Shown one piece after another: positions 1-8,632 of a stretch of 37,612 bases of DNA (position 1 is its first letter; each line of letters begins with the position of its first letter). The position numbers were made by a program, and so were the translations under genes. A model generated the notes under the pieces. The model ran no database searches. It saw nothing but the letters and a program-made list of their open reading frames with translations, and was not told the DNA's origin. The stretch comes from Gammaproteobacteria bacterium HGW-Gammaproteobacteria-2 (lineage in GTDB: Bacteria; Pseudomonadota; Gammaproteobacteria; Xanthomonadales; Xanthomonadaceae): positions 1-37,612 of the forward strand of contig PGZE01000006.1 of assembly GCA_002840015.1 (NCBI GenBank), read 5' to 3'.

Positions 1-106
1 GCGTGTTTGTGGAATCACGAGGTTACCGCCATCACCGGGAGGCGGCGACATGAGTATTCAGGTCTATCATTGATGCACACGCCGCAGTAGCATCGAACCA
101 ACTATA
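1..106. other. Left edge: no firm gene, possible tail of an upstream coding region
   Basis: An open frame from base 3 ends in a TGA at 51-53 that overlaps an ATG at 50-52 (ATGA). The ATG has a GGAGG-like sequence ahead of it, which looks like translational coupling. The second frame reads only MSIQVYH before stopping at 71-73. This may be the end of one gene and the stump of another cut off by the repeats that follow. Too little sequence is present to name either. Confidence 0.25.
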
Positions 107-156
107 GAACCGGACACCCAACTTTGAGGTACAGAACCGGACACCCAACTTTGAGG
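107..156. repeat. Two tandem copies of a 23-bp unit (27-bp period)
   Basis: The unit beginning GAACCGGACACCCAACTTTG occurs identically at 107-129 and 134-156. It lies exactly where the 5' half of the following ATPase gene is missing. The core CCGGACACCCAA is echoed by the repeats at 1461-1561 on the other side of the ATPase/DUF4276 pair, so the pair is bracketed by related repeats. Confidence 0.85.
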
Positions 157-179
157 GGCCGTGGCTGCGGACGGAATGG

Positions 180-761
180 GTGTCCATATCTATCAAACAC
201 CTTTCTGAAAGTGGCGACAATCTCCCTCTTGTGGCGCAATATCTGCACGAACAGCATTCGCGCGTGTTCGAGAAAATCCTGAGCACGATGACGCGGCGTG
301 TACCGGGCATCGCTTCGGTCGAGCCGATCTTGATGAGCGACGGCTACCTCACACTCAGGTTCATGGATGGCTCGTTCAAGACCCCATTTTTGGATCGCTA
401 TGTGTCTGACGGCACTATCAAGATGTTTGCCTACTTGGTGTTGTTGTACGACCCACGTCCGCACCCTTTGCTGTGCGTAGAGGAGCCGGAGAACCAGCTA
501 TATCCGCAACTCATGGTCGAGCTGGCGGAAGAGTTCAGAATGTACTCAAATCGCGGCGGACAGGTGCTTGTTTCCACCCATTCGCCTGATTTCCTGAATG
601 CGGCCGAGTTGGACGAAGTGTGCTGGTTGGTAAAGCGCGAGGGATGCACCGAAATTCACCGCGCCAAAGACAATGCCCAGATTGCAGCCTATTTTGCCGA
701 AGGCGATCAGTTGGGCTATCTGTGGAAGCAAGGGTTTTTTACCGGGGTCGATCCGCAATGA
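180..761 (+). CDS. AAA-family (RecF/OLD-like, AAA_21) ATPase, C-terminal half only
   Basis: The 193-residue product is the C-terminal half of an ABC-type AAA ATPase. An ABC-signature-like VSDGT is at residues 75-79, Walker B with catalytic glutamate (LLCVEEPEN) at 97-105, and the D-loop/H-switch region (STHSPDFLN) at 132-140. No Walker A motif exists in this frame. The frame is open upstream only to base 108, and that stretch just translates the tandem repeats. Full-length relatives have roughly twice this length with Walker A near the N-terminus. The GTG at 180 is therefore a nominal start, and the gene is probably a 5'-truncated remnant. It overlaps the next gene by ATGA, so the two were co-translated. 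In such pairs the ATPase is thought to be the sensor or regulator and the partner the effector. The ATPase identity is clear; loss of function is inferred. Confidence 0.75.
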   Translation: MSISIKHLSESGDNLPLVAQYLHEQHSRVFEKILSTMTRRVPGIASVEPILMSDGYLTLRFMDGSFKTPFLDRYVSDGTIKMFAYLVLLYDPRPHPLLCVEEPENQLYPQLMVELAEEFRMYSNRGGQVLVSTHSPDFLNAAELDEVCWLVKREGCTEIHRAKDNAQIAAYFAEGDQLGYLWKQGFFTGVDPQ

Positions 762-1339
762 GGGAGTTGGTCTTTCTCCTTGAGGAGCGTTCTGCGAAGG
801 CATTGCTGGATAGTCTTCTGCCACGGTTTCTTTCGACAGAAATCCATACTCGGCTCATACCGTTTGAAGGTAAGCAGGATCTGGAAAAGAACATTGAACG
901 CCGTATCCGTGCATACCAGAACCCGCATGCACGATTCATCATCCTGCGTGATCAGGACAGCCACCCCGACTGCAAGAATTTGAAGGGGACCTTGTCCGAG
1001 TACTGCAAAAAATCCGGGCGAGCGCAACACTGTCTTGTGCGCATCGCTTGCCAGGAATTGGAGGCTTTTTACCTCGCCGATCTCGACGCGGTTGAAAAGG
1101 CATTGACTCTGAACAGGCTTGCCAGCCGCCAGGGTGCTCGGAAATTTCGTGATCCCGACAAGCTTGGCAGTCCAAGCCGAGAGCTTCGATCTCTTACCAA
1201 GAACCGCTACCAGAAGGTGAGCGGATCGCGTGAAATTGGCAAGCATCTCGATATTGAAAACCGGCGCTCACCGAGTTTCCAGAATTTGATTGCTGCCATT
1301 CGACGAATGGAGGGAGAGCTCAAGACGCTCGTTTTTTGA
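758..1339 (+). CDS. DUF4276 family protein (Toprim-like), partner of the upstream ATPase
   Basis: This 193-residue protein starts at the ATG overlapping the ATPase stop codon; the longer frame upstream is shadow sequence. Features typical of DUF4276 are visible: an N-terminal strand with acidic residues (FLLEERSAK, residues 6-14), a DxD-like motif (RDQDSHPDC, 64-72) and the family hallmark CQELEAFYLAD (98-108). The acidic layout resembles the Toprim fold of OLD-family nucleases and of AriB in PARIS. The function is not established here; a nuclease-like effector paired with an ABC-type ATPase is the working inference. The frame looks complete although its partner is truncated. There is no signal peptide or membrane segment. 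Confidence 0.8.
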   Translation: MRELVFLLEERSAKALLDSLLPRFLSTEIHTRLIPFEGKQDLEKNIERRIRAYQNPHARFIILRDQDSHPDCKNLKGTLSEYCKKSGRAQHCLVRIACQELEAFYLADLDAVEKALTLNRLASRQGARKFRDPDKLGSPSRELRSLTKNRYQKVSGSREIGKHLDIENRRSPSFQNLIAAIRRMEGELKTLVF

Positions 1340-1360
1340 GCACTGGAAAGCTCGGGACCC

Positions 1361-1439
1361 AAAATCTCGCCAACACGATTTGCTGTCAATGGGTCGAGTC
1401 CGTGAAAAATCCGTGCCAGACCACCCGCATCGCAGCGAG
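1361..1439. repeat. Long direct repeat, copy 1
   Basis: This copy begins AAAATCTCGCCAACACGA, runs through GTGAAAAATCCGTGCCAGACC and ends near ATCGCAGCGAGC. It matches 1562-1640 with about ten scattered differences. Both copies are preceded by a GGGAC(A)CCC motif. Confidence 0.85.
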
Positions 1440-1485
1440 CCTGGTCAGGGTGTGACTGGCCCCGGACACCCAAGATTCCGCCCAC

Positions 1486-1560
1486 AAGGCGTATCCGGGA
1501 CACCCAAGGCGTATCCGGGACACCCAAGGCGTATCCGGGACGGCGTATATCCGGGACACC
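1486..1560. repeat. 20-bp tandem repeat, about 2.75 copies plus a degenerate unit
   Basis: The unit AAGGCGTATCCGGGACACCC occurs at 1486-1505 and 1506-1525 and partially at 1526-1540. A diverged GGCGTATATCCGGGACACC follows at 1542-1560. The array joins the two long direct repeats and shares the GGACACCC core with the repeat at 107-156. Confidence 0.85.
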
Positions 1561-1561
1561 C

Positions 1562-1640
1562 AAAATCTCGCCAACACGACTTGCTGTCAATAGGTCGAAT
1601 TCGTGAAAAATCCGTGCCAGACCAAGCACATCGCAGCGGG
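1562..1640. repeat. Long direct repeat, copy 2
   Basis: Second copy of the unit at 1361-1439, starting with the same AAAATCTCGCCAACACGA sequence and ending at GCAGCGGGC. The two copies bracket the 20-bp tandem array, which suggests a repeat module that has expanded by recombination. Confidence 0.85.
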
Positions 1641-1920
1641 CTCGACCCGGGCCGGGGGGCGATGTTGATCGGTGCGTAGTAAAGCGCGCGTGGTGCATTT
1701 TGGTGACAGGAACCATGCAGCTAACCAGCCTGACACTCAAGCTTCGGGATTAGAACGGGGCCTCGCGCGAACTCGCGTCGGCGCAGTTGATCGCTGCTTC
1801 GAGTCTGCCGAGCGACATCTGGCGCATGCGCAAGCAACGAGGAAAGATGCCGACAGCCGCCTGGCGCGGTACCATTAGCGCTTTTGCGAACGGGCATCGC
1901 CCCGAGAGGACACGTAACCG

Positions 1921-2856
1921 ATGTCAGCGCTGATCTGTGGCTCGCTCGCCTATGACACCATCATGGTGTTTCAGGACCAATTCAAGAACCACATCCTGCC
2001 CGACAAGGTACACATCCTGAATGTGTCGTTTCTGGTGCCACGGATGCGCCGCGAGTTTGGCGGCTGCGCCGGCAATATTTCCTACAACCTGAAGCTGCTG
2101 GGCGGTGATCCGTTGCCGATGGCGACGGTGGGCCAGGATTTCGAGCCCTACCGCGAGCATTTTCAGGCCTGTGGCATCTGCATGGATCAGGTCAAGGTGT
2201 TGCCGGATCTGTTTACCGCGCAGGCCTTCATCACTACCGACCTCGATGACAACCAGATCACCGCGTTCCATCCGGGCGCGATGATGCGCTCGTACGAAAA
2301 CCACGTGCGTGATGTGGCGGGTGTCGAGTTTGGCATCGTCGGCCCGGACGGCTACGAGGCGATGTTGCAGAATGCGAGCGAGTTTGCCGAGCTGGGCATT
2401 CCTTTCATTTTCGATCCTGGCCAGGCGATGCCGCTGTATAACGGCGAGGAGCTGCGCACGATGATCGAGCAGGCGACCTACGTTACCGTCAACGATTACG
2501 AGTCGAGCCTGCTGCAGGAGCGAACCGGCCTGAGCACGCGCGATATCGCCGAGCGGGTCGAGGCCTACATCATCACCCGTGGGCCGAGCGGCTCCGAGAT
2601 TCACACAAAAAAGGGTGAGATGCTGATTCCGGCAGCCACGGCGATGCGCGTGGTTGATCCCACCGGTTGCGGCGATGCCTATCGCGCCGGGCTGATTTTC
2701 GGTTTTCTCAAGGGCATGGACCTGGCGACGGCCGGCCGCGTTGCCTCGCTGATGGGCACGCTCAAGGTCGAGCACCTTGGGCCGCAGAACCAGCGCTTTG
2801 ATTACCCGCAGTTTGCCGAGCAGTTCCGCCAGCAGTTCGGCTACGCGCTGGCGTGA
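1921..2856 (+). CDS. PfkB-family carbohydrate kinase, adenosine-kinase-like
   Basis: The 311-residue product has the ribokinase/PfkB fold. The substrate-side glycine motif GGCAGN is at residues 47-52. The C-terminal PfkB signature [12 protein letters not shown] is at 246-257, whose aspartate (D252) is the expected catalytic base; the usual GAGD is GCGD here. The family transfers phosphate from ATP to a sugar or nucleoside hydroxyl. The overall pattern ([15 protein letters not shown] start, lid region with FGGCAGN) fits bacterial adenosine-kinase-like members best, but substrate cannot be fixed from sequence. It is cytoplasmic with no signal peptide. The start has a good GAGAGGA site. The SDR gene begins 37 bp downstream on the same strand, so the two may be co-transcribed. 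Confidence 0.88.
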   Translation: MSALICGSLAYDTIMVFQDQFKNHILPDKVHILNVSFLVPRMRREFGGCAGNISYNLKLLGGDPLPMATVGQDFEPYREHFQACGICMDQVKVLPDLFTAQAFITTDLDDNQITAFHPGAMMRSYENHVRDVAGVEFGIVGPDGYEAMLQNASEFAELGIPFIFDPGQAMPLYNGEELRTMIEQATYVTVNDYESSLLQERTGLSTRDIAERVEAYIITRGPSGSEIHTKKGEMLIPAATAMRVVDPTGCGDAYRAGLIFGFLKGMDLATAGRVASLMGTLKVEHLGPQNQRFDYPQFAEQFRQQFGYALA

Positions 2857-2893
2857 GCGTCGTGTTTGCGCCGCCACAGAAAAGCACATCACG

Positions 2894-4444
2894 ATGAACG
2901 ACCCGACCGCGAAATCGGTGAACCCGGGGGCCATCGATTTGGCAGAGCAAATGCGCGCGGCGCTGGCCGTGCTCGAGCGCTTCGCCGGCGATTGCACGCT
3001 GCTGGAGCAGTTGCCGGACGCCGACCGCCAGCGCCTGCACCGCTGCGTGGGGCAGATCTACAACCCCGACCCAACGCAGCGCCGCAAGCAGCGCAAGGCC
3101 GCCGCGCGTGAACGCAGCAAGGCGCAGATCCGCAGCGACGACACCGTGTTGCACCAGACCGGCATCCGCGAGCTGCGCCGCAAGCCGGTGTTCACCACGC
3201 CCAATGTGTTTCCGCCCGAAGGGGTGGTTGCGCACGGTGTACACGGCGATGAACCCGAGCAGCGCGAGGCGCTGGAACCGCAACATTGCTACGTGTGCAA
3301 GCAAAAATACACGCGCATCCATCACTTCTACGACCAGCTGTGCCCGGTCTGTGCCGAGTTCAATTTCGCCAAGCGCACGGAACTGGCCGACCTGCGCGGC
3401 CGGGTCGCGTTGCTCACCGGCGGCCGCGTCAAGATCGGCTATCAGGCCGGATTGAAACTGCTGCGCGCTGGCGCCCATCTGATCGTTACCACCCGTTTTC
3501 CGCGTGATTCCGCCGCGCGTTATGCGCAGGAGCCGGACTTTGCGCAGTGGCACGATCGGCTGGAGATTTTCGGGCTGGACCTGCGCCACACGCCGAGCGT
3601 GGAAGCGTTCTGCCAGCAACTGCTGGGCCGCCAGCAGCGGCTGGACTTCATCATCAACAACGCCTGCCAGACGGTGCGCCGGCCGCCGCAGTTCTATGCC
3701 CACATGATGGCCGGTGAAACCGCACTGCACGACGCACCGGCACATGTGCGGCAATTGCTGGGCGATTACGCGGGTGTGCGCGGCGAGCAGATTCTGGCCA
3801 CGGCGGGTTCGCAAATCGCCGACAACGCCGCAGACGCGTTGCCGAGTTCAGCGGAGCTGTCGCAACTGCGGCTGCTGCCGGAGGAGTTCCTGGCGCAGTC
3901 GCATTTGTTTCCCGAAGGCCGGCTTGACCAGGACCTGCAGCAGATCGACCTGCGCGGTCGCAACTCCTGGCGCCTGCAGATGGCGGAAGTGCCGTCGGTG
4001 GAGTTGCTGGAAGTGCAACTGGTCAACGCGATCGCGCCGTTCATCATCAATGCGCGGCTCAAGCCGCTGCTGCTGCGCACCCCCGAGCGCGACAAGCACA
4101 TCGTCAACGTGTCGGCGGTGGAGGGCCAGTTCTACCGCAACTTCAAGACCACCCGTCATCCGCACACCAACATGGCCAAGGCCGCGCTCAACATGATGAC
4201 GCGCACCGCCGCCACCGATTACCACAACGACGGCATCCACATGAACAGCGTCGACACCGGCTGGGTGACCGACGAAGACCCGGCCGAGATCGCTGCGCGC
4301 AAGACCATCGAAGAGCGCTTCCATCCGCCGCTGGACATCCTCGACGGCGCCGCCCGCATCGTTGATCCGATCATCGCCGGTTTCAACAGCGGCGAGCATG
4401 TGTGGGGCCAGTTTCTGAAGGATTACCGGCCGACCGATTGGTGA
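2894..4444 (+). CDS. SDR-family oxidoreductase-like protein with CxxC...CxxC insert
   Basis: The 516-residue product starts at the ATG in CATCACGATGAACGAC; the longer frame upstream overlaps the kinase and is unlikely. A charged N-terminal region of about 130 residues precedes a putative zinc knuckle (C132, C135, C150, C153). A Rossmann SDR domain follows: TGGRVKIG at 175-182 as the nucleotide loop and NNAC at 255-258 in place of NNAG. A long insertion (about 270-360) separates this from the active-site region. There the SDR serine is recognisable (NVSAVEG) and the lysine occurs in HTNMAKAAL, but the residue four before it is threonine, so the canonical YxxxK tyrosine is absent. The protein may be a divergent or non-catalytic SDR. 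Substrate unknown. Confidence 0.8.
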   Translation: MNDPTAKSVNPGAIDLAEQMRAALAVLERFAGDCTLLEQLPDADRQRLHRCVGQIYNPDPTQRRKQRKAAARERSKAQIRSDDTVLHQTGIRELRRKPVFTTPNVFPPEGVVAHGVHGDEPEQREALEPQHCYVCKQKYTRIHHFYDQLCPVCAEFNFAKRTELADLRGRVALLTGGRVKIGYQAGLKLLRAGAHLIVTTRFPRDSAARYAQEPDFAQWHDRLEIFGLDLRHTPSVEAFCQQLLGRQQRLDFIINNACQTVRRPPQFYAHMMAGETALHDAPAHVRQLLGDYAGVRGEQILATAGSQIADNAADALPSSAELSQLRLLPEEFLAQSHLFPEGRLDQDLQQIDLRGRNSWRLQMAEVPSVELLEVQLVNAIAPFIINARLKPLLLRTPERDKHIVNVSAVEGQFYRNFKTTRHPHTNMAKAALNMMTRTAATDYHNDGIHMNSVDTGWVTDEDPAEIAARKTIEERFHPPLDILDGAARIVDPIIAGFNSGEHVWGQFLKDYRPTDW

Positions 4445-4470
4445 GCCGCCAGGCGACGAAAGCGCGTTGT

Positions 4471-4510
4471 TGTAGCCCGGGTTAACGCGAAGCGTAACCT
4501 GGGACCGCCG
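4471..4510. repeat. REP-like palindrome (TGTAGCCCGGGTT family) between convergent genes
   Basis: CCCGGGTTAACGC-GAA-GCGTAACCTGGG forms an almost perfect hairpin, headed by TGTAG. It lies between the stop of the SDR gene and the end of algC and may act as a bidirectional transcription barrier. The same family recurs at 33801-33835. Confidence 0.85.
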
Positions 4511-4567
4511 AAAACGTCCGCCCATGCATCGCAAACCGGTCCATCGCGGTGCGATCCAGAACGCGGC

Positions 4568-6877
4568 TCAGAAAGGCAGCACAAGCTTGGGATTGATGGC
4601 CATGATCTGGCTGCGGAACAAATCCTGTATGCGCTGCAAGGCTTCGGGCGTGTCACCTTCAAAACGCAGCACCAGTATCGGCGTGGTGTTGGAGGCGCGC
4701 AGCAGGCCCCAGCCATCGGGCCAGTCGGCACGTACGCCATCGATGGTGCTGATGCGCGCGCCGTCGAACTGGCCGCGCTCGACAAAGGTGCTGACGAAGG
4801 CGTAGTTCTCGCCTTCGTTCATCTCGATCTTCAATTCCGGGGTGCTCAAGCCCTTGGGGATTTCGGCGAACACTTCCTCCGGCGGCTGGCCACGCGCGGC
4901 AAGGATTTCCAGCAATCGGGCGGCGGCGTAGATGCCGTCGTCGAAGCCATACCAGCGTTCACGGAAGAAGAAGTGGCCACTCATCTCGCCGGCCAGTTCG
5001 GCCTCGGTTTCCTTCATCTTGGCCTTGATCAGCGAATGCCCGGTGCGCCACATAATCGGGCTGCCGCCATGGCGCAGGATGTGGCCGGCGAGGCGGCCGG
5101 TGCATTTCACGTCGTACAGGATGCAGGCGCCGGGATTGCGCAGCAATACATCCTCGGCAAACAGCATCAACAGGCGATCGGGATAGATGATCTCGCCGTC
5201 GCGGGTCACCACGCCGAGGCGGTCGCCGTCGCCATCAAACGCAATGCCGATGTCGGCATTCATGCGTTTGACCGTTTCGATCAGGTCGTTGAGGTTGGCC
5301 GGGTCGCTGGGGTCGGGGTGGTGGTTGGGGAACTCGCCATCGACATCGCAATACATCGGCACCACGTCGCAGCCGATCGACTCCAGCACCAGCGGCGCGA
5401 TTGCCCCCGCAATGCCGTTGCCGGCATCGACCACCACCGACAGCCGTTGCTCGATCTGGATATCGTTGGCAATGCGCTCCACGTAATCGCCAGAGACATC
5501 GCGCTTGTCGAGCCGGCCCAGCGTCGGCGCATCGTAGAGATTGTCATCGGCGATGCGTTCATACAGTGCCTGGATGGTATCGCCCGACAAAGTCTCGCCG
5601 TCGATGACGATCTTGAAACCGTTGTAGTCGGGCGGATTGTGGCTGCCGGTTACCGCCACGCACGAGCCGGCGCGCAGGTGGAAGGCCGCAAAATAGACGA
5701 CTGGCGTTGCCGCCTGTCCGATATCGGTGACTTCGCAGCCGGCGGTGCGCAGGCCGGCGATCAGGCCGTTGGCCATGTCCGGGCCGGACAGGCGGCCGTC
5801 GCGGCCAACCACGATTTCGCGCAGGCCCTTTTCGTGCATTACCGATCCGATGGCGCGGCCGATCAGGCGGGCAATGCCCATGTCCAGCGTTTGCCCGACA
5901 ATGCCGCGAATGTCGTAGGCGCGGAAGATTGAGCGTTCCAGCGGCAGCGTCGGCATGACCGCTGCCTTCACCGCCCGCGGTTTGGGTTCGCCGGGTTCTT
6001 CGGGTGAAAGTGCAGCAGTGGTTTCGGCCAGTGTCGGCCCAAGATCTTCGACCACCGTCTTGGGCATGCGCCGAATCAGCAGCAGTGCGCCTATGCCCAC
6101 CAGCAGCAGCAGGCCGGAGACGGGATAGGACGTGCCCGGTTCAAGCAGCCCGATGTTGACGTCAGGAGCGGTGGCAACCACCCGCAGATTGGTGTCCGGC
6201 ACTGGCTGTGCGCCAGATTCGGACAAATAAGCCAGCGATTCGGCACCGAGGCTGGTCACCAGAAAGCGCGATTGCTTCAAGCCGATGTAGCCACCTGGCG
6301 GCAGCGCGTCGGCCATGGCCTTGCTCAAAACATCCAGTGGTGCGATGGCAATTGCTATGGCCTGCAAGGCGTCACCGTCGCGTACCGGGGCGGCAATGGC
6401 CAATGCCGGCTGGCCAACATGCTTGATGATCAGGGCCTGGCTCTGGTTGCTGGCCAGCACCGCTTCGATCAAGGCCAGACGGCCATAGCCGAATGACGCC
6501 AGATTGCCCTCGTAGATCGGATCAACATCCGGCGATTGAAAGCTGAGATCGCGCAGCACTGGCATTGCCGTGCGCACCAATCGACTGGCGGTATCCGGGT
6601 CGTTGGCGGCCAGCGCGACGCCCACTGCGGGCGCGGACAGTGCGTCAGCAAATGCCGTGTTCAGCGCGTCAAGTTCACTGCGGACGCTGGCTGCGGCACG
6701 GGCGCTGTATTGCGCCAACTGGGCGCCGATTGCCTCGGCGTGCGATTGCCGCCAGCCATCCCAGCCAAGCAGCGCTGCCAGCGCAAACACCGGCACTGTC
6801 AGCAGCGGTAGCCAGCGGTGTTTGGTGTCGCCAGTAAAGCGCGAACGCAACCATTGCAGCAGTTTTTTCGTGTCCAT
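4568..6877 (-). CDS. algC: Phosphomannomutase/phosphoglucomutase with membrane-anchored sensor-like N-terminus
   Basis: This enzyme interconverts mannose-6-P/mannose-1-P and glucose-6-P/glucose-1-P for exopolysaccharide and LPS sugars. At 769 residues it is about 300 longer than the classical enzyme. A membrane helix (about 23-42), an extracytoplasmic region (43-252), a second helix (253-270) and a Pro/Glu-rich linker come before the catalytic part (about 313-769). The phosphoserine loop is TGSHNP (S412), the metal site DGDGDR (548-553), the sugar-binding loop GEMSGH (630-635), and the C-terminal phosphate loop RASNTTP is present. It follows dut by 9 bp in a coaBC-dut-algC operon, as in Pseudomonas and Xanthomonas relatives. 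The extension resembles a chemoreceptor-type sensing domain; any signalling role is inference. Confidence 0.93.
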   Translation of the reverse strand: MDTKKLLQWLRSRFTGDTKHRWLPLLTVPVFALAALLGWDGWRQSHAEAIGAQLAQYSARAAASVRSELDALNTAFADALSAPAVGVALAANDPDTASRLVRTAMPVLRDLSFQSPDVDPIYEGNLASFGYGRLALIEAVLASNQSQALIIKHVGQPALAIAAPVRDGDALQAIAIAIAPLDVLSKAMADALPPGGYIGLKQSRFLVTSLGAESLAYLSESGAQPVPDTNLRVVATAPDVNIGLLEPGTSYPVSGLLLLVGIGALLLIRRMPKTVVEDLGPTLAETTAALSPEEPGEPKPRAVKAAVMPTLPLERSIFRAYDIRGIVGQTLDMGIARLIGRAIGSVMHEKGLREIVVGRDGRLSGPDMANGLIAGLRTAGCEVTDIGQAATPVVYFAAFHLRAGSCVAVTGSHNPPDYNGFKIVIDGETLSGDTIQALYERIADDNLYDAPTLGRLDKRDVSGDYVERIANDIQIEQRLSVVVDAGNGIAGAIAPLVLESIGCDVVPMYCDVDGEFPNHHPDPSDPANLNDLIETVKRMNADIGIAFDGDGDRLGVVTRDGEIIYPDRLLMLFAEDVLLRNPGACILYDVKCTGRLAGHILRHGGSPIMWRTGHSLIKAKMKETEAELAGEMSGHFFFRERWYGFDDGIYAAARLLEILAARGQPPEEVFAEIPKGLSTPELKIEMNEGENYAFVSTFVERGQFDGARISTIDGVRADWPDGWGLLRASNTTPILVLRFEGDTPEALQRIQDLFRSQIMAINPKLVLPF

Positions 6878-6886
6878 CGGGTGTCC

Positions 6887-7342
6887 TTAGACGCCGGTGT
6901 GGCCGAAGCCACCGGTACCGCGCTGGCTTTGCGCAAAAGCAGTCACGATCGAAAATTGCGTGCGCACGATGGGCATGAATACCAATTGCGCGATGCGATC
7001 ACCGGGGTTGATGGTAAAGGGGGTTGTGCTGCGGTTCCAGCAACTCACCATCAGCGGGCCCTGATAATCGGCATCGATCAGCCCGACCAGGTTACCCAAC
7101 ACGATGCCGTGGCGATGGCCAAGCCCCGAGCGCGGCAGAATGGTGGCGCACAGATTCGGGTCAGCGATGTGGATGGCGATACCAGTGGGCAGTAATTGCG
7201 TTTCGCCGGCAGCCAGTTCAATGCTGTGCTCGGGCATGGCGCGCAGGTCGATACCGGCCGATGCGGCGGTGGCGTAATCGGGCAACGCAAAGGTGTCGCC
7301 AATGCGCGGATCGAGGATGCGCAGTTCGATGGACTGGCTCAT
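6887..7342 (-). CDS. dut: Deoxyuridine 5'-triphosphate nucleotidohydrolase (dUTPase)
   Basis: This is a trimeric dUTPase of 151 residues, the normal length. It hydrolyses dUTP to dUMP and pyrophosphate, keeping uracil out of DNA and supplying dUMP for thymidylate synthesis. Conserved motifs are AGIDLRA (motif I), the [11 protein letters not shown] stretch (II), [10 protein letters not shown] (III), [11 protein letters not shown] (IV) and the C-terminal glycine-rich [10 protein letters not shown] (V) that closes over the active site. Its ATG overlaps the coaBC stop by four bases, showing translational coupling in the coaBC-dut-algC operon. Confidence 0.96.
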   Translation of the reverse strand: MSQSIELRILDPRIGDTFALPDYATAASAGIDLRAMPEHSIELAAGETQLLPTGIAIHIADPNLCATILPRSGLGHRHGIVLGNLVGLIDADYQGPLMVSCWNRSTTPFTINPGDRIAQLVFMPIVRTQFSIVTAFAQSQRGTGGFGHTGV

Positions 7343-8544
7343 GCGTTGGCCATCGTTCGCCGTTCGGCAATCAGGCCCAGCAACTGCTGTGCCACTGCGG
7401 TTTTGCTATCCGGGCCCAGGGTGCGAGCGCCATCGGCCCAGAACACCTGCAAGGTATTGCAGTCGGCCTCGAAGCCACCGCCGGCACAGCCGACCTGATT
7501 GGCGGCGATCAAATCGAGGCCCTTGCGCTGCAATTTATCGCGCGCGTAGTGCTCCAGATCGTGGGTTTCGGCAGCAAAACCGACCACGAATGGCCGTGGT
7601 GAAGTGGCGGCAACGGTGGCCAGAATGTCGGTGGTACGATCCAGCGCTACGGACATGTCGGCGGCGGTTTTCTTGATTTTCTTGCCGGCGACACAGGCCG
7701 GGGTGTAATCGGCGACGGCAGCGGCGCCGATGTAAATATCCTGCCCGGCCAGTTCGGCCATCACCGCCGCCAGCATCTGCGCGGCGCTGCGCACATCGAT
7801 GCGCTTCACGTTTGCGGGCGTCGGCAAGGCCACCGGCCCGGCAATCAATGTGACCTCGGCACCCATTGCCGCTGCCGCAGCGGCAACCGCAAAGCCCATC
7901 TTGCCCGAGCTGCGATTGCCGATGAAACGCACCGGGTCGATGTCCTCAAACGTCGGGCCGGCGGTGATCAGCACCCGCGCCCCGGCAAGCAGGGCGTTGG
8001 CGCGGATTTGCTCTGCCAGCAACGACACCAGTTCGCTCGGTTCGAGCAGGCGGCCAGGGCCGACCTCGCCACAGGCCTGATCGCCCGAGCCCGGGCCGAA
8101 CACCTGCACCCCGCGTCCGCATAACAGCGCAACATTGGCTTGCGTCGCCGGATGCGCCCACATCTGCTGGTTCATCGCCGGTGCCACCGCGAGCGGTGCC
8201 GAAGTGGCCAGCACCAGGGTGCTGAGTAAATCATCGGCATGACCGTGCGCCAAGCGCGCCAGGGTATCGGCGGTGGCCGGCGCAATCAGCACCCGGGTGG
8301 CCCAGCGTGCCAATTCGATATGACCCATCGCCGCTTCGGCGCCGTCATCCCATAGCGAATCGCGTACCGGGTTGCCTGAGAGCGCTTGCAGGGTTAAAGG
8401 GGTGATGAAGCGCTTGGCGCCTTCGGTCATCACCACCCGCACCTGCGCGCCGGCAGCGCGCAGACGGCGCACCAATTCGGCCGCCTTGTAGGCAGCAATG
8501 CCACCACTGACGCCGAGTAGAACCCGCTCATCGCGCAAGCACAC
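7339..8544 (-). CDS. coaBC: Bifunctional phosphopantothenoylcysteine decarboxylase/synthetase
   Basis: This 401-residue enzyme carries out two steps of coenzyme A synthesis: CTP-dependent ligation of cysteine to phosphopantothenate (CoaB) and FMN-dependent decarboxylation (CoaC). The N-terminal CoaC half shows [14 protein letters not shown], the active-site His in GHIELARWA, the PAMN motif and the cysteine of [13 protein letters not shown]. The CoaB half starts around [18 protein letters not shown] and contains NRSSGKMG. The start is a GTG at 8544 with a strong AGGAG about ten bases upstream; no better ATG exists nearby. It heads the operon with dut and algC and is divergent from radC. Confidence 0.95.
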   Translation of the reverse strand: MCLRDERVLLGVSGGIAAYKAAELVRRLRAAGAQVRVVMTEGAKRFITPLTLQALSGNPVRDSLWDDGAEAAMGHIELARWATRVLIAPATADTLARLAHGHADDLLSTLVLATSAPLAVAPAMNQQMWAHPATQANVALLCGRGVQVFGPGSGDQACGEVGPGRLLEPSELVSLLAEQIRANALLAGARVLITAGPTFEDIDPVRFIGNRSSGKMGFAVAAAAAAMGAEVTLIAGPVALPTPANVKRIDVRSAAQMLAAVMAELAGQDIYIGAAAVADYTPACVAGKKIKKTAADMSVALDRTTDILATVAATSPRPFVVGFAAETHDLEHYARDKLQRKGLDLIAANQVGCAGGGFEADCNTLQVFWADGARTLGPDSKTAVAQQLLGLIAERRTMANA

Positions 8545-8632
8545 GTCAGAAAACTCCTACCCTGAAATCAGTGCCTAGCTTACCCGATACGCCGCTTTTG
8601 CCCGATACCCATTTTTATCGGCAACGCCCACG
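8545..8632. promoter_or_regulatory. Divergent coaBC/radC promoter region
   Basis: This 88-bp gap must hold the promoters for the coaBC-dut-algC operon and for radC. It contains a small hairpin, GCCCGATA-CCCATTTT-TATCGGC, plus a second partial copy of CCCGATAC nearby. No sigma-70 box is strong enough to name. Confidence 0.4.

Larger units (their letters stand above)
1340..1920. other. 581-bp gene-free stretch rich in direct and tandem repeats
   Basis: No convincing gene is seen. The stretch holds two about 80-bp direct repeats (1361-1439, 1562-1640) and a 20-bp tandem repeat (1486-1540). The right part (1700-1905) has no recognisable element. A GAGAGGA ribosome binding site about ten bases upstream serves the kinase gene at 1921. 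A minus-strand open frame across the repeats encodes the same repeated peptide twice and is judged non-coding. Confidence 0.7.

Noticed and set aside
1207..1740. Minus-strand open frame with repeated GLARIFH..L...RVGEILG segments
   Set aside because: It only translates the two long direct repeats and the tandem repeat. No start signal or family match is seen, and the frame also overlaps the DUF4276 gene.
4973..5932. 319-residue plus-strand open frame opposite algC
   Set aside because: Antisense shadow; no recognisable domain and algC is certain.
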